A stretch of 64,000 nt of DNA from Melghirimyces thermohalophilus (GCF_900102685.1 NZ_FMZA01000012.1:1-64000), one strand, 5' to 3'; shown: positions 15,955 through 25,127, counted from the first letter of the stretch. The notes: generated by a model from the sequence alone, not told the origin. Translations and numbers: made by a program.

Positions 15955-18096
15955 TTAAACCGGCACCATGCTGAGAGCCACCCGCTCCCGCTCATGGTCT
16001 ACCTCGAGTACCCAAACATCCACCACATCTCCGACGCGGACCACGTCCATCGGATGGTGGACAAAGCGGTCGCTCATTTTGGAGATGTGGACCAGCCCAT
16101 CGTTTTTCAGACCGATATCAACGAAAGCACCGAAGTCGACAACATTGCGGACGGTCCCCTTTAATTCCATTCCCCGTTGCAGGTCCTCCAATTGCAATAC
16201 ATCGGAGCGAAGGACCGGGGCTGGCAGCTCCTCCCGGGGATCCCGTCCCGGACGCTGAAGAGAGTCGATGATATCCCGCAGAGTGGGCACACCGCAACCC
16301 AGTGTCTCGGCCATCGTTGTTACGTCGATTTCGCGGAGGAGACGGTTCAGCTCTTCGGTACCGATCATCGCCGTCGAACTGTTCAGCTCCTGCAGCAAGG
16401 CCTCCACCACCGGGTACGATTCCGGGTGGATCGGTGTTTTGTCCAAGGGATGGTCTCCGTCGGTCACACGCAGAAACCCGATACACTGTTCATAGGTTTT
16501 GGCCCCCAGTCGGGGAACGCTTTTTAGTTGACTGCGATCGGTGTATCGCCCCTCTTCTTCCCGCTTTTTGATGATATTTTTGGCTACGGTGGCATTTACT
16601 CCGGACACGTATTGAAGCAAGGAGACGGAAGCGGTGTTTACATCGACGCCTACGTGGTTCACCACCGATTCAACCACGGTGGTCAGGCTTTGATTCAGTT
16701 CTTTCTGGGAAACATCGTGTTGATACTGGCCGACCCCCACCGCTTTCGGCTCGATCTTCACCAGTTCCGCCAAAGGATCCTGAAGGCGACGGGCGATGGA
16801 GACAGCACTCCGCTTTTCAGTGTCCAGCTCTGGAAATTCATCCCGTGCCAGCTTGGAAGCGGAATAGACACTGGCACCTGCTTCGTTGACGATTACGTAA
16901 TAAACCTTGTGGGGCAGTTCCCGGATCAGATCGGCGATAAACGCTTCTGTCTCCCGAGACGCAGTCCCATTCCCGATGGCGATGATGTCAATTTGATACG
17001 ATTCCACCAAGCGGCGAATGGTTTGTTTCGCCTCTTCCACCCGATTTTGCGGCGGCGTCGGATAGACCACTCCCACATGGTGCATTTTTCCCGTTTCATC
17101 CACCACTGCCAGCTTGCAACCCGTCCGGTAAGCGGGATCGACGCCCAACACCTTTTTACCGCGAATCGGCGGTTGTAACAACAGATTGCGAAGGTTTTCA
17201 GAGAAAATGCGGATGGCCTGTTCTTCCGCTTTTTCTGTCATCAAGCTCCGAATCTCCCGCTCGATGGAAGGGGCCAGCAGACGTTTATATCCATCTGCCG
17301 CCGCCTGTTGCAAGTAACGGTGAGGGTGTCGGGAAAACCACCGCTCCAGCCGTTCCAGGATCGGCTGTTCATTCTCTGACTCTATACGGACCTTCAATAT
17401 TCCTTCCCGTTCCCCTCGGTTCACGGCCAGCACCCGGTGGGAGGGCATTTTGTGGACCGGCTCCCGATAGTCGTAATACATCTCGTAGACGGACCGCTGC
17501 TCCGGGTCTTTCGCTTCCGTGGTCAGCTGGCCGTGCTTCCATTGATACTCCCGCACCCATTTGCGAATCTCGGCATCGTCAGACAATTCCTCCGCCAAAA
17601 TGTCCATGGCGCCTTGGAGAGCCGCTTCTACATTCTCCACTCCCCGTTCCGCGTCGACATAGGCAGGAGCAACTTGTTCCACCTCCGTTTCCCTCTGAGC
17701 CCGGCGCATCGTTTCCGCCAAAGGAGTAAGCCCCCGCTCCCGGGCTTTGGAGCCCCGGGTTTTCCGTTTGGGACGGTAGGGACGGTACAAGTCCTCCACA
17801 GTCTGCAAGCGGGTGGCAGCTTCGATTTTCCCTTGCAGATCCTCCGTCAGTTTTCCCTGTTCGTCGATCAGCCGGAGCACCTCTTCTTTCCGTTCCTCCA
17901 GCTGGATCAGATATTGATTTCGCTCCTCGATCGCCCGCAGTTGATCTTCATCCAGCTCCCGGGTTTTTTCCTTCCGGTAGCGGGCAATAAAAGGAATGGT
18001 GTTTCCTTCCTCCATCAGTTGGACAGCCGCTTCCACCTGTTTAGGTGACAGGTTCAGCTCATCAGCGATGGTATGATATCGTTCCTTCGGTTGCAT
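15955..18096 (-). CDS. tex: Tex family RNA-binding transcription accessory protein
   Basis: A 713-residue protein with the standard Tex order: an N-terminal helical Tex region (1-190), a YqgF-like RNase H fold (about 320-450; VLGVDPAYRTGCKLAV), helix-hairpin-helix repeats (VNTASVSLLQYVSGVNATVA) and an S1 RNA-binding domain at the C-terminus (GMELKGTVRNVVDFGAFVDI). The start is ATG 18096-18094, because GGAGG sits 5 nt upstream; an earlier in-frame ATG overlaps that site. Tex binds nucleic acids and affects transcription in several pathogens. The gene corresponds to B. subtilis ydcI, and its neighbourhood (sigB, cmpA, sprT) is conserved. Confidence 0.93.
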   Translation of the reverse strand: MQPKERYHTIADELNLSPKQVEAAVQLMEEGNTIPFIARYRKEKTRELDEDQLRAIEERNQYLIQLEERKEEVLRLIDEQGKLTEDLQGKIEAATRLQTVEDLYRPYRPKRKTRGSKARERGLTPLAETMRRAQRETEVEQVAPAYVDAERGVENVEAALQGAMDILAEELSDDAEIRKWVREYQWKHGQLTTEAKDPEQRSVYEMYYDYREPVHKMPSHRVLAVNRGEREGILKVRIESENEQPILERLERWFSRHPHRYLQQAAADGYKRLLAPSIEREIRSLMTEKAEEQAIRIFSENLRNLLLQPPIRGKKVLGVDPAYRTGCKLAVVDETGKMHHVGVVYPTPPQNRVEEAKQTIRRLVESYQIDIIAIGNGTASRETEAFIADLIRELPHKVYYVIVNEAGASVYSASKLARDEFPELDTEKRSAVSIARRLQDPLAELVKIEPKAVGVGQYQHDVSQKELNQSLTTVVESVVNHVGVDVNTASVSLLQYVSGVNATVAKNIIKKREEEGRYTDRSQLKSVPRLGAKTYEQCIGFLRVTDGDHPLDKTPIHPESYPVVEALLQELNSSTAMIGTEELNRLLREIDVTTMAETLGCGVPTLRDIIDSLQRPGRDPREELPAPVLRSDVLQLEDLQRGMELKGTVRNVVDFGAFVDIGLKNDGLVHISKMSDRFVHHPMDVVRVGDVVDVWVLEVDHERERVALSMVPV

Positions 18097-18283
18097 AGAG
18101 GCCTCCATATCCTGTTTGGTTTTCGCTCTCCCATGATATCGTGAACCCCGGACCGGCGCAATTTTCCATCTTCATGGGCTGGTTGACAAGCAACACCTTA
18201 CGTCAACAACTGTTCTTCGATATAGTAAGGAATAACAGGTATTTATTCCAAGTGATACTCTACATATTAGGATGTGAAATCCC

Positions 18284-19144
18284 GTGAGCGTCAAAATCAT
18301 CACAGATAGCGCCAGCGATTTGCCCCGGGAGGCAACGAAACGATATCACATCGACGTGATTCCACTGCTGGTTTATCAAAATGGGGAAGAATTTTTGGAC
18401 GGGGTGACCCTGCAATCGGAAACAATGTTTCAGGCAATGCGCGCGGGAAAAAGTTTTCAAACCGCACAACCTTCTTTGGGCACCTTTGTGGAAACGTTCA
18501 CCCGTTATGCTGAAAACGGCGAGTCCTGCATCTACCTGGCCTTCTCCTCGAAGCTGTCAGGCACCTTCCAGACCGCGGTGATGGCCCGGGATCAGGTGAA
18601 GGAGAGCCACCCCCAATTGGACTTGGATCTCCTGGACACCCGCTGCGCCTCAGTCGGATTCGGCATGGTTGTACTTAAGGCCGCCCAATGGGCCCAGGAA
18701 GGAAAGAGTAAAGAGGAGATCCTCTCCTTGACACGGGATTACGCCGCCCATATGGCCCACATCTTTACGGTGGACAATTTGGAGCACCTCTTCCGCGGCG
18801 GACGGCTCAGCCGGACCGCCGCCCTGGTCGGCGATCTGCTCAATGTGAAACCCTTGCTGCATATCAGAGAGGGGAAGTTGGTTCCTTTTGACAAGATCCG
18901 GGGACGTAAAAAAGCGATCCGACGCATTATCGAGGAGATGGGCAAACGCGGAGATGATTTGAAATCCCAGAGAATCGGGATTTGCCACGGCGACGACCCT
19001 GAAGGGGCAGATATGTTGAAGTCGGCGATCCAGGAAGCCTACGGCTGCGAAGACTTTTTTGTCCACATCATCGGCTGTGCGATCGGCGCCCACGCCGGAC
19101 CGGGCACACTTTCTGTCTTCTTCCGTTCCCGGGAGACCAACTAA
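18284..19144 (+). CDS. DegV family fatty-acid-binding protein
   Basis: A 286-residue DegV-fold protein with the N-terminal signature KIITDSASDLP, the FSSKLSGT motif near residue 88 and LEHLFRGGRLSR near residue 165. Members such as FakB bind a fatty acid and present it to the kinase FakA for entry into phospholipid synthesis; no FakA gene is in the window. The GTG start at 18284 follows AGGATGTG. It is divergent from tex across 187 bp and is apparently monocistronic. Confidence 0.88.
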   Translation: MSVKIITDSASDLPREATKRYHIDVIPLLVYQNGEEFLDGVTLQSETMFQAMRAGKSFQTAQPSLGTFVETFTRYAENGESCIYLAFSSKLSGTFQTAVMARDQVKESHPQLDLDLLDTRCASVGFGMVVLKAAQWAQEGKSKEEILSLTRDYAAHMAHIFTVDNLEHLFRGGRLSRTAALVGDLLNVKPLLHIREGKLVPFDKIRGRKKAIRRIIEEMGKRGDDLKSQRIGICHGDDPEGADMLKSAIQEAYGCEDFFVHIIGCAIGAHAGPGTLSVFFRSRETN

Positions 19145-19548
19145 AACCCTACAATCATGATTGGACCTAGAAACGTTGTGATTGAGGCAGGGCCGATACG
19201 AGAGGAAGCGTTTACCCGAAAGAGCGACTTTGCATCCACGGACAGCACGAACCGATGGGCTGACGCCCTGAAATAAAGGATGCTTCCTACCCAGCGGAGA
19301 ATCAGCATGCAAGGACGGTTTAGGGGCACTCACATTCAAAGAATTGACTCACCAAGACGGCTTTGCCCCTAAGATGATTCGGGCGAACAGTCCCCATATC
19401 TCTGTAGGAAGCAGGTGAGACGTGCCCTATGGGTGCAGTGTTCGGGTAAATGTCGCCGACTGCTTTTCACAGCTCTTCTAACAAGCTTCGATAGAAGACG
19501 ATCGATCAGCGGCGGAAAAAACCTTCAAGAAAAGGAGGAATCCTTCCG
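19145..19548. repeat. Intergenic region with nested inverted repeats and degenerate repeat modules
   Basis: No gene is seen. Outer arms GCTTCCTAC (19282-19290) and GTAGGAAGC (19404-19412) enclose inner arms TTAGGGGCA (19320-19328) and TGCCCCTAA (19364-19372). The pairs are nested and co-linear, so an RNA of about 130 nt could fold into a two-level stem. The left flank has CCGAAAGAGCGACTTTGCA, also present at 43658, and the right flank has GTGCCCTATGGGTGCA, the end of the dispersed repeat described elsewhere. This looks like a composite of small mobile or structured elements. Confidence 0.5.
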
Positions 19549-20376
19549 ATGAATTCCCTGCAACGGCATATCATAGACACGCTTCATGCCCAACCGCATA
19601 TCGATCCGGAACAGGAAGTAAAGCGGCGGGTTGCCTTTATTCAGGATTATCTTCAAGCGACGGGCACCGACGGATTGGTTCTGGGGATCTCCGGCGGCCA
19701 AGATTCCACCCTGGCAGGCCGGCTTTCCCAACTGGCCGTGGAAGCGCTGCGGGAGAAGACCGGAGCCGAGGTCCGCTTTATCGCCATGCGCCTTCCCTAT
19801 GGAGTGCAACAGGACGAAACCGATGCCCAACGAGCCTTACAATTTATTCAGCCGGATGAGACAGTCACCTATAACATCCAAAAAGCCGTGGACGAATCGG
19901 TGGCCGCTTATCAACAGGCCACCGGAAACCAACTGCCGGACTTTGTCAAAGGGAATGCCAAAGCCCGCATGCGGATGATCGCCCAGTACGAAGTGGCCGG
20001 CGCCCGCAACCTGTTGGTGGTGGGGACGGACCACGCCGCAGAAGGGGTGACCGGCTTTTTCACCAAATACGGAGACGGAGCCTGTGACTTGACTCCCTTG
20101 TCCGGCCTCAACAAGCGACAGGGAAAACAACTGCTCCAACATCTGGGAGCCGACCCTCTTCTTTATGAGAAGACCCCCACCGCCGATCTGTTGGATGATC
20201 AGCCTGGCCGTTCCGATGAAACGGAACTCCAGCTCACTTATGATCAGATCGATGATTACCTGGAAGGAAAAAATATCGAATCCGATGCTGCGGCCCGACT
20301 GGAAAGAAAGTTCCTCCAAAGCCGCCACAAACGAACCACACCGGTCTCTCCCTTTGATACCTGGTGGAAAAACTAA
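19549..20376 (+). CDS. nadE: Ammonia-dependent NAD+ synthetase
   Basis: A 275-residue N-type ATP pyrophosphatase that amidates nicotinic acid adenine dinucleotide to NAD+. The P-loop is [15 protein letters not shown] (residues about 44-58). The conserved [25 protein letters not shown] and [16 protein letters not shown] segments are present. There is no N-terminal nitrilase-like glutaminase domain, so ammonia is the expected nitrogen donor, as in B. subtilis NadE (272 residues). The ATG at 19549 follows AAAGGAGG. It stands alone; a GC-rich hairpin lies 35 bp after the stop. Confidence 0.95.
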   Translation: MNSLQRHIIDTLHAQPHIDPEQEVKRRVAFIQDYLQATGTDGLVLGISGGQDSTLAGRLSQLAVEALREKTGAEVRFIAMRLPYGVQQDETDAQRALQFIQPDETVTYNIQKAVDESVAAYQQATGNQLPDFVKGNAKARMRMIAQYEVAGARNLLVVGTDHAAEGVTGFFTKYGDGACDLTPLSGLNKRQGKQLLQHLGADPLLYEKTPTADLLDDQPGRSDETELQLTYDQIDDYLEGKNIESDAAARLERKFLQSRHKRTTPVSPFDTWWKN

Positions 20377-20411
20377 AAGGGCGTTCAAGTAAAGAGCAAC
20401 ACCGGATCGAC

Positions 20412-20433
20412 CCGGGGGATATGATTCCCCCGG
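20412..20433 (+). terminator. GC-rich hairpin after nadE without T tract
   Basis: CCGGGGGA at 20412-20419 pairs with TCCCCCGG at 20426-20433. There is no T run, so termination would be weak. Confidence 0.4.
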
Positions 20434-20482
20434 CGCCTTATCGATTGAAAATTGACAATTGATTTATAAGGGAGGAGCTTCA

Positions 20483-21340
20483 ATGTACGGTACCACCCGG
20501 TCCCGAGCCAGTAAGCGGCCGGTTCAGCAGGTGAAGGGTGACAGCGCCCGTCGCATCCGCGATTCCCTGGCGGTGGAAGAGCCCCTGGAGATTCGATTGG
20601 TGTTTCCTCACCTGCCCGATCCGGTTCCGGTCGCCGTCACCATGCGCACACCTGGAGATGACTTTGAGTTGGCCGCTGGCTTTCTGTTTACAGAAGGAAT
20701 CCTTTCTTCGGCGGAAGACATCCACACCATCACCTATTGCCGGGACCCCAAAGTGGATGGCGATCAGCAATACAACATCGTCAATGTCAATCTCCGCCCC
20801 GGAGTCACCCTCGATCAGAAGCAGTTGCAGCGGAATTTCTACACCAGCTCCAGCTGCGGTGTCTGCGGCAAAGCCTCTCTGGAGGCGATTCACGTCAAAG
20901 GGGTGCAGCCGGTGAGCGGGACGTTCCAGATCGGGGCATCGGTGATCCACCAGCTGGGGGATCGCCTCCGCCAAGAGCAGATGATATTTGAAAAAACTGG
21001 CGGTCTCCACGCCGCCGGCTGGTTCGACTCGGCGGGGAACCTTTTGGCTCTGCGCGAAGATGTCGGCCGCCACAACGCCGTCGATAAGCTGTTGGGCCAC
21101 GCCTTTTTATCCCGCAAAATCCCGCTCTCCCAGTCCATCCTGATGGTGAGCGGCCGCAGCAGCTTTGAGATCATGCAGAAGGCGGCTGTAGCCGGTGTGC
21201 CGATGGTAACAGCCGTCTCCGCTCCATCCAGCCTGGCTTGTGATGTGGCCCGGGAGTTTGGCATCACCCTGGTCGGTTTTGCCCGGGGAGAACAGTTTAA
21301 TATCTACACCGGCGGCCACCGCATCCTGCCCGACGCCTAA
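20483..21340 (+). CDS. fdhD: FdhD, sulfurtransferase for formate dehydrogenase
   Basis: A 285-residue FdhD/NarQ family protein that delivers sulfur from a cysteine desulfurase to the molybdenum cofactor of formate dehydrogenase. The conserved SSSCGVCGKASL motif holds both reactive cysteines. Other family blocks are FELAAGFLFTEGI, REDVGRHNAVDKLLG and SGRSSFEIMQKAAVAGVP. The start ATG at 20483 follows GGGAGGAG. No formate dehydrogenase subunit gene is in the window, but the moaDE fusion and moeB at 3588-5452 serve the same cofactor. A bidirectional terminator follows. Confidence 0.93.
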   Translation: MYGTTRSRASKRPVQQVKGDSARRIRDSLAVEEPLEIRLVFPHLPDPVPVAVTMRTPGDDFELAAGFLFTEGILSSAEDIHTITYCRDPKVDGDQQYNIVNVNLRPGVTLDQKQLQRNFYTSSSCGVCGKASLEAIHVKGVQPVSGTFQIGASVIHQLGDRLRQEQMIFEKTGGLHAAGWFDSAGNLLALREDVGRHNAVDKLLGHAFLSRKIPLSQSILMVSGRSSFEIMQKAAVAGVPMVTAVSAPSSLACDVAREFGITLVGFARGEQFNIYTGGHRILPDA

Positions 21341-21352
21341 ACATAAAAATTA

Positions 21353-21390
21353 AGCCGGGGATGGCAATCTCCCGGCTCCCTTTGTATAAA
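21353..21390. terminator. Bidirectional terminator between fdhD and sigB
   Basis: AGCCGGG at 21353-21359 pairs with CCCGGCT at 21371-21377. The minus strand then reads TAATTTTTATG, and the plus strand has CCCTTTG. Confidence 0.7.
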
Positions 21391-21429
21391 AAAACCGCAG
21401 GTGAGTCACCAACGGAGGCATCGACGAAC

Positions 21430-22215
21430 TTATATGATTTCCGAGGGTTCCATCTGTATCGCTTCCCGCAACTTGCGAAGCGCTCGGCGCTGCAAGCGGG
21501 AGACATGCATCTGAGAAATACCTAGGGTTTCACCCGCTGTCTTCTGACTGACATTTTCAAAAAACGTCATCCGGATGATCTCTTGCTCCCGTTCGGTGAG
21601 CACTTGGAATGCCTTTTGCAAAAGCATATGCTGGTCCACCTGTTCATAACCGCCCTCCTGTCGGCCGATCAGATCCAACAGGGTGACCTGGCTCCCGTCT
21701 GTACTGGCCTCGATGGGACTGTCGACAGAAACGGCATTGTAACTCTGTCCCATCTCCATCGTCTCCAGCACTTCCTCCGGCGAAACGTCCAGGTATTCGG
21801 CAATCTCGTCCACTTGCGGGGAACGCTGCAGTTGGACCGTCAGCTCTTCCACCGCCTTCTTGATCCGGGGACCCAGCTCCTTAATCCGTCGCGGCACATG
21901 GACACTCCAGGTCTTATCCCGGATATGACGCTTGATTTCGCCGACGATGGTCGGCACGGCAAAGCTTTCAAAACTTCGGCCGTAAGAATCATCATAACGT
22001 CTCAAGGCTGCCAACAGGCCGATCATTCCCACTTGCACCAAATCCTCAAAGGGTTCCGCACCCTTGGCAAACTTGGACGCCAATGTTTCCACCAAGGGGG
22101 TGAACGTTTCGATCAGGATGGCTTGGACTTCTTCGTTCCCATCTTGTTGGTAACGGAAGATCAATTCCTGTATTTCGTCATCGGTTCGATTCTGTTTTTG
22201 CGGGCGAGTCGACAT
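21430..22215 (-). CDS. sigB: RNA polymerase sigma-B, general stress sigma factor
   Basis: A 261-residue group 3 sigma factor of the SigB/SigF type. Region 2 (EDLVQVGMIGLLAALRRYDDSYGRSFESFAVPTIVGEIKRHIRD), here broken by no gap, is followed by region 3 and the region 4 helix-turn-helix, GISQMHVSRLQRRALRKLR. The ATG at 22215-22213 lies inside rsbW (38-bp overlap) behind GAGGTGGATC, which is expected for translational coupling and stoichiometric control by the anti-sigma factor RsbW. It is the last gene of rsbU-rsbV-rsbW-sigB. A sigma-B-type promoter precedes rsbV. Confidence 0.92.
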   Translation of the reverse strand: MSTRPQKQNRTDDEIQELIFRYQQDGNEEVQAILIETFTPLVETLASKFAKGAEPFEDLVQVGMIGLLAALRRYDDSYGRSFESFAVPTIVGEIKRHIRDKTWSVHVPRRIKELGPRIKKAVEELTVQLQRSPQVDEIAEYLDVSPEEVLETMEMGQSYNAVSVDSPIEASTDGSQVTLLDLIGRQEGGYEQVDQHMLLQKAFQVLTEREQEIIRMTFFENVSQKTAGETLGISQMHVSRLQRRALRKLREAIQMEPSEII

Positions 22216-22669
22216 CCTGATCCACCTCGTCCCTGTTTGTAAACTTGGTAAGGGTGACGACGACACCTTGCCCACCATGAATATCCACACGGTCCATCAG
22301 GGTTTCCATCAGGTGGAGACCCAACCCCCTTTCCCTCATGGAGGTAAACGGCAATTGATTTTCGATGGGACCGCAACGCTTCTTCACTGCGGCGATATCG
22401 AAGCTGTTTCCTTCGTCTTTGATCTTGATCTCCAGCCGATCCCCAAAGATGTGAAAGGTGACGTCGATGTTTCCCTTATCCTCGCACTCCCTGTAAGCGT
22501 GATCCACCGCATTGGTACATGCTTCCGCTACAGCCAGCTTCATATCCTCAATTTCATCGTAATTGAAGCCGAGACGATTGGCAATCCCGGAAACGGTGAG
22601 ACGGACCACACCGACATACTGCGCTTTGGCAGGTATGACCAACTTGATGACATCCTTGGTTTGATCCAT
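22178..22669 (-). CDS. rsbW: RsbW, anti-sigma-B factor and RsbV kinase
   Basis: A 163-residue serine kinase of the GHKL fold. The ATP-lid motifs are the N-box EACTNAVDHAY (about residues 49-59), the G1-box IKDEGNSFD and the G2-like MRERGLGLHLM. RsbW binds and silences sigma-B, and phosphorylates RsbV to prevent release. The ATG at 22669 lies 15 bp downstream of the rsbV stop. The gene overlaps sigB by 38 bp. All kinase motifs are intact. Confidence 0.93.
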   Translation of the reverse strand: MDQTKDVIKLVIPAKAQYVGVVRLTVSGIANRLGFNYDEIEDMKLAVAEACTNAVDHAYRECEDKGNIDVTFHIFGDRLEIKIKDEGNSFDIAAVKKRCGPIENQLPFTSMRERGLGLHLMETLMDRVDIHGGQGVVVTLTKFTNRDEVDQDVDSPAKTESNR

Positions 22670-22684
22670 TCCAATCCGCTCCTC

Positions 22685-23002
22685 CTACACTCCGTCTTCG
22701 ATATCCAGGATTTCGGTGAGTCCGGTAATTTTCATCAGCCGTTTCAGACGAGGGCTCATGCCTGTGAGGACTAACCGCCCGCCCCCCGAACGAAGCTGTT
22801 TATACGCACCGATCAGGACGCCTAAACCGGTACTGTCCATATAATCGACACGGGATAAGTCCAAATAGATCTCACGGTTTTCCTTGCATAAAGGCATCAA
22901 CTTCTCCCGAAGTTGAGGCGCCGTATAGGCATCCACCTCTCCGGAGACAACCAGGGCGGACACCTGTTCCGACCGTGTTTCTTCCTGAATCGTTACATTC
23001 AT
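22685..23002 (-). CDS. rsbV: RsbV, anti-anti-sigma factor
   Basis: A 105-residue STAS-domain protein. The phosphorylatable serine lies in the family motif DYMDSTGLGVLIG near residue 56. Unphosphorylated RsbV binds RsbW and frees sigma-B. The start is ATG 23002-23000; GTGGAGG 8 nt upstream is the ribosome binding site, and the upstream in-frame GTG is part of it. Directly upstream a sigma-B-type promoter (23027-23052) provides positive feedback on rsbV-rsbW-sigB. Confidence 0.93.
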   Translation of the reverse strand: MNVTIQEETRSEQVSALVVSGEVDAYTAPQLREKLMPLCKENREIYLDLSRVDYMDSTGLGVLIGAYKQLRSGGGRLVLTGMSPRLKRLMKITGLTEILDIEDGV

Positions 23003-23026
23003 GGTCTCAACCTCCACATTCAGACT

Positions 23027-23052
23027 TTACCCAGGTACGAAGCTTTTCAAAC
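23027..23052 (-). promoter_or_regulatory. Sigma-B-dependent promoter upstream of rsbV
   Basis: On the minus strand GTTTGA and GGGTAA are separated by 14 nt, against the sigma-B consensus GTTTAA-N12-15-GGGTAT. The site overlaps the end of rsbU and lies 25 bp before the rsbV start codon, the same position as the autoregulatory promoter in B. subtilis. Confidence 0.8.
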
Positions 23053-24066
23053 GATAAGATCCCGATCATTTTTTCTCCGGATCATCAGAATGGTTTGGTC
23101 ATCTTTCAGATTGTATTTCGCCCGTTCATACAAATTTTGATAGATGGCTTCCACTGCCTGTTGTGCCGGTTGATCCAGATGGGCGCGGAGCAGTTCCTTC
23201 AATCGGTCCCGCCCCAAAAAATCACCGTCGATCCGAGCTTCCGTCACTCCGTCGGAAAAGAGAATAATGGCGTCTCCCGGCTCCAGGGAAAGAGAATATT
23301 CCCGGTAGCGGGTATCTTTCGTCACACCCAGGACCAGGCCGCGGGTGGTCATATCTTTGAAGCTGCCTTTTTTCGCATGATAAAAAATCCCCGGCTCGTG
23401 ACCAGCCGCCGCATACCGAAAGGTGTGGCGGCTGGAGTCATATACCCCATACACCATGGTGATGAACATGCTCGGATCCACATTTCGTTCCACTACGTTA
23501 TTCAGGCGGCGCAGGATTTCTGATGGACCAGAAGGGTTGTCCAGTTGATCCATAGCGTATTTGATCATCGACATACAAAGCGCGGCAGGGATCCCTTTGC
23601 CGATAATGTCCGATAGGGCGACTCCGATCGACGAATCGCCGTGATTGACAAAGTTGTAGTAATCGCCGCTCATCCGGTTAGCCGGAACGCTGATGACACC
23701 GATATCCAACTGGGGCAATTGGGGAGGCGCGTCCGGCAACAGGGTCTGCTGCATTCCGACAGCCACTTCGATCTCATAATCCAATTCTTTCTGTTTATTG
23801 ATGAGGCTGTCATGCTCCCGCAAAGCAATGCCATAGCCGATCATCATCTCGATGAGAAGGTCAAAGGAGAGATGAACTTCTTCCGGAAGATCCGGCATTT
23901 GCCGTTTGACGGCCTCTGCATGTAAACTGACCATCTCTTCCGGTGGAATCTTCTGTTCCATCATCCACTTGCTCATCTGCTGAGCCGCATACAACTGGTC
24001 CTCCCGCCGATCTTTGAGGTAGGAGGTGAGCAACTCTCGGTATTGCTCCATCATTTCTTCTTTCAT
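23047..24066 (-). CDS. rsbU: RsbU, PP2C-type phosphatase of the sigma-B pathway
   Basis: A 339-residue protein. An N-terminal helical RsbU_N-like domain (residues 1-85) and a linker precede a PPM/PP2C SpoIIE-type phosphatase domain (about 120-335). Metal-binding motifs include SGDYYNFV, ALSDIIGKGIPAAL and LFSDGVTEAR. It dephosphorylates RsbV-P to switch on sigma-B. The start is ATG 24066-24064 after GGGGTGA. A terminator separates it from mazF, and a TATAAT-like element at 24208-24213 (minus) could be its own promoter -10. In B. subtilis the N-domain binds RsbT; rsbR, rsbS and rsbT are absent from this locus, as in Staphylococcus aureus. Confidence 0.9.
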   Translation of the reverse strand: MKEEMMEQYRELLTSYLKDRREDQLYAAQQMSKWMMEQKIPPEEMVSLHAEAVKRQMPDLPEEVHLSFDLLIEMMIGYGIALREHDSLINKQKELDYEIEVAVGMQQTLLPDAPPQLPQLDIGVISVPANRMSGDYYNFVNHGDSSIGVALSDIIGKGIPAALCMSMIKYAMDQLDNPSGPSEILRRLNNVVERNVDPSMFITMVYGVYDSSRHTFRYAAAGHEPGIFYHAKKGSFKDMTTRGLVLGVTKDTRYREYSLSLEPGDAIILFSDGVTEARIDGDFLGRDRLKELLRAHLDQPAQQAVEAIYQNLYERAKYNLKDDQTILMIRRKNDRDLIV

Positions 24067-24256
24067 CTTGTCACCCCAAATCAGTGGCGGCGGCCCCGGT
24101 ACACCGCACACAGTTCTCCCTTCGTCCACTGGGAACACTGGGGAATTGGCACGAGGCCCCCTCAACCGGTTACCGGGGAAACACCGGGTCCCGTCCAGTT
24201 CCGTTCAATTATACAACATCCATCCCAACTCTTCGATGAGGAAAGCCCTGCTACGC

Positions 24257-24286
24257 AAAAAAAGAGGTGCCATTTTAAGGCACCTC
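24257..24286 (-). terminator. Terminator between mazF and rsbU
   Basis: GAGGTGCC at 24264-24271 pairs with GGCACCTC at 24279-24286. On the minus strand seven T residues follow. Confidence 0.85.
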
Positions 24287-24298
24287 GTTGGGAACGGA

Positions 24299-24649
24299 TC
24301 AGAAGTCGATCAATCCCAAACTGATATTTAACGCCTCATTCACCCGGAACATCATCTCATCATCCAGTTGGGTGATTTTATCGGTCAGGCGCTGTTTATC
24401 TATGGTTCTAATCTGTTCTAACAGAATGACCGAATCCCGGTCAAACCCATAGTTTTGAGCATCAATTTCCACATGAGTAGGCAATTTCGCCTTCTCAATC
24501 TGGGCAGTAATCGCGGCGACGATCACAGTGGGGCTGAACCGGTTTCCGATGTTATTTTGAATAACCAGAACAGGTCGAACCCCACCTTGTTCAGATCCGA
24601 CCACTGGTGAGAGATCGGCAAAATAGACATCGCCACGCTTTACAATCAA
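24299..24649 (-). CDS. mazF: MazF/EndoA endoribonuclease toxin
   Basis: A 116-residue type II toxin of the CcdB/PemK fold, near-identical in plan to B. subtilis EndoA (116 residues), which cuts RNA at U^ACAU. Visible signature segments are [40 protein letters not shown] (Arg of the active site) and TIDKQRL. It starts at ATG 24649, 5 bp after the antitoxin stop, so the pair is translated as a module. A terminator follows, separating it from rsbU. Confidence 0.95.
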   Translation of the reverse strand: MIVKRGDVYFADLSPVVGSEQGGVRPVLVIQNNIGNRFSPTVIVAAITAQIEKAKLPTHVEIDAQNYGFDRDSVILLEQIRTIDKQRLTDKITQLDDEMMFRVNEALNISLGLIDF

Positions 24650-24654
24650 ATGAA

Positions 24655-24927
24655 TTACACCCCGCTAACCAGACGAATGGTCGTATCGTCTGCCTCTTCT
24701 TCCGCCTCAAACGCTTCCGAAGCAATGTTGAGATTAATCTTGGCCATCTCCATATAGCCCCGCTGCATCATTTCGCGAATCAGCCGTTTTTTCCGTTCAT
24801 AGAGATACATCTTCATCGCCTGACGCACAAACTCGCTGCGGTTGGAGTTTTCCTGTTCCACCATCCCGTCTACTTCCTGAAGCAATTGCTGAGGTAGGCT
24901 GATCATGATTCTCTTTGTCTCTGACAA
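24655..24927 (-). CDS. mazE: MazE/EndoAI antitoxin
   Basis: A 90-residue antitoxin. An N-terminal ribbon-helix-helix domain ([19 protein letters not shown], then [14 protein letters not shown]) binds DNA. An acidic C-terminal tail ([11 protein letters not shown]) blocks MazF. The start chosen is TTG 24927-24925, with GGGGGTG eight nucleotides upstream; an earlier TTG at 24945 is possible. The promoter TTGCAA-N17-TAGTAT lies just upstream. mazE-mazF sits directly after alr, as in Bacillus. Confidence 0.9.
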   Translation of the reverse strand: MSETKRIMISLPQQLLQEVDGMVEQENSNRSEFVRQAMKMYLYERKKRLIREMMQRGYMEMAKINLNIASEAFEAEEEADDTTIRLVSGV

Positions 24928-24975
24928 CGTACGCACCCCCAACAAATCATCACCGTGGGCGATTTTCCCTTTTCA

Positions 24976-25004
24976 ATACTACCATTATGATAAACCAGTT
25001 GCAA
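24976..25004 (-). promoter_or_regulatory. Promoter of mazEF
   Basis: On the minus strand TTGCAA (24999-25004) and TAGTAT (24976-24981) are 17 nt apart. The site lies about 50 bp upstream of mazE. Confidence 0.6.
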
Positions 25005-25127
25005 AAATATACTTTTGAGGCCTTACCCCTTAGGGAAACATCCCCGTAAACACCGCGAGGGACAATATTAAATTTATTCGCCCCGCACACTAAAATTCCT
25101 TCCCCGGGGGATTCTTCTTTTATGAAG

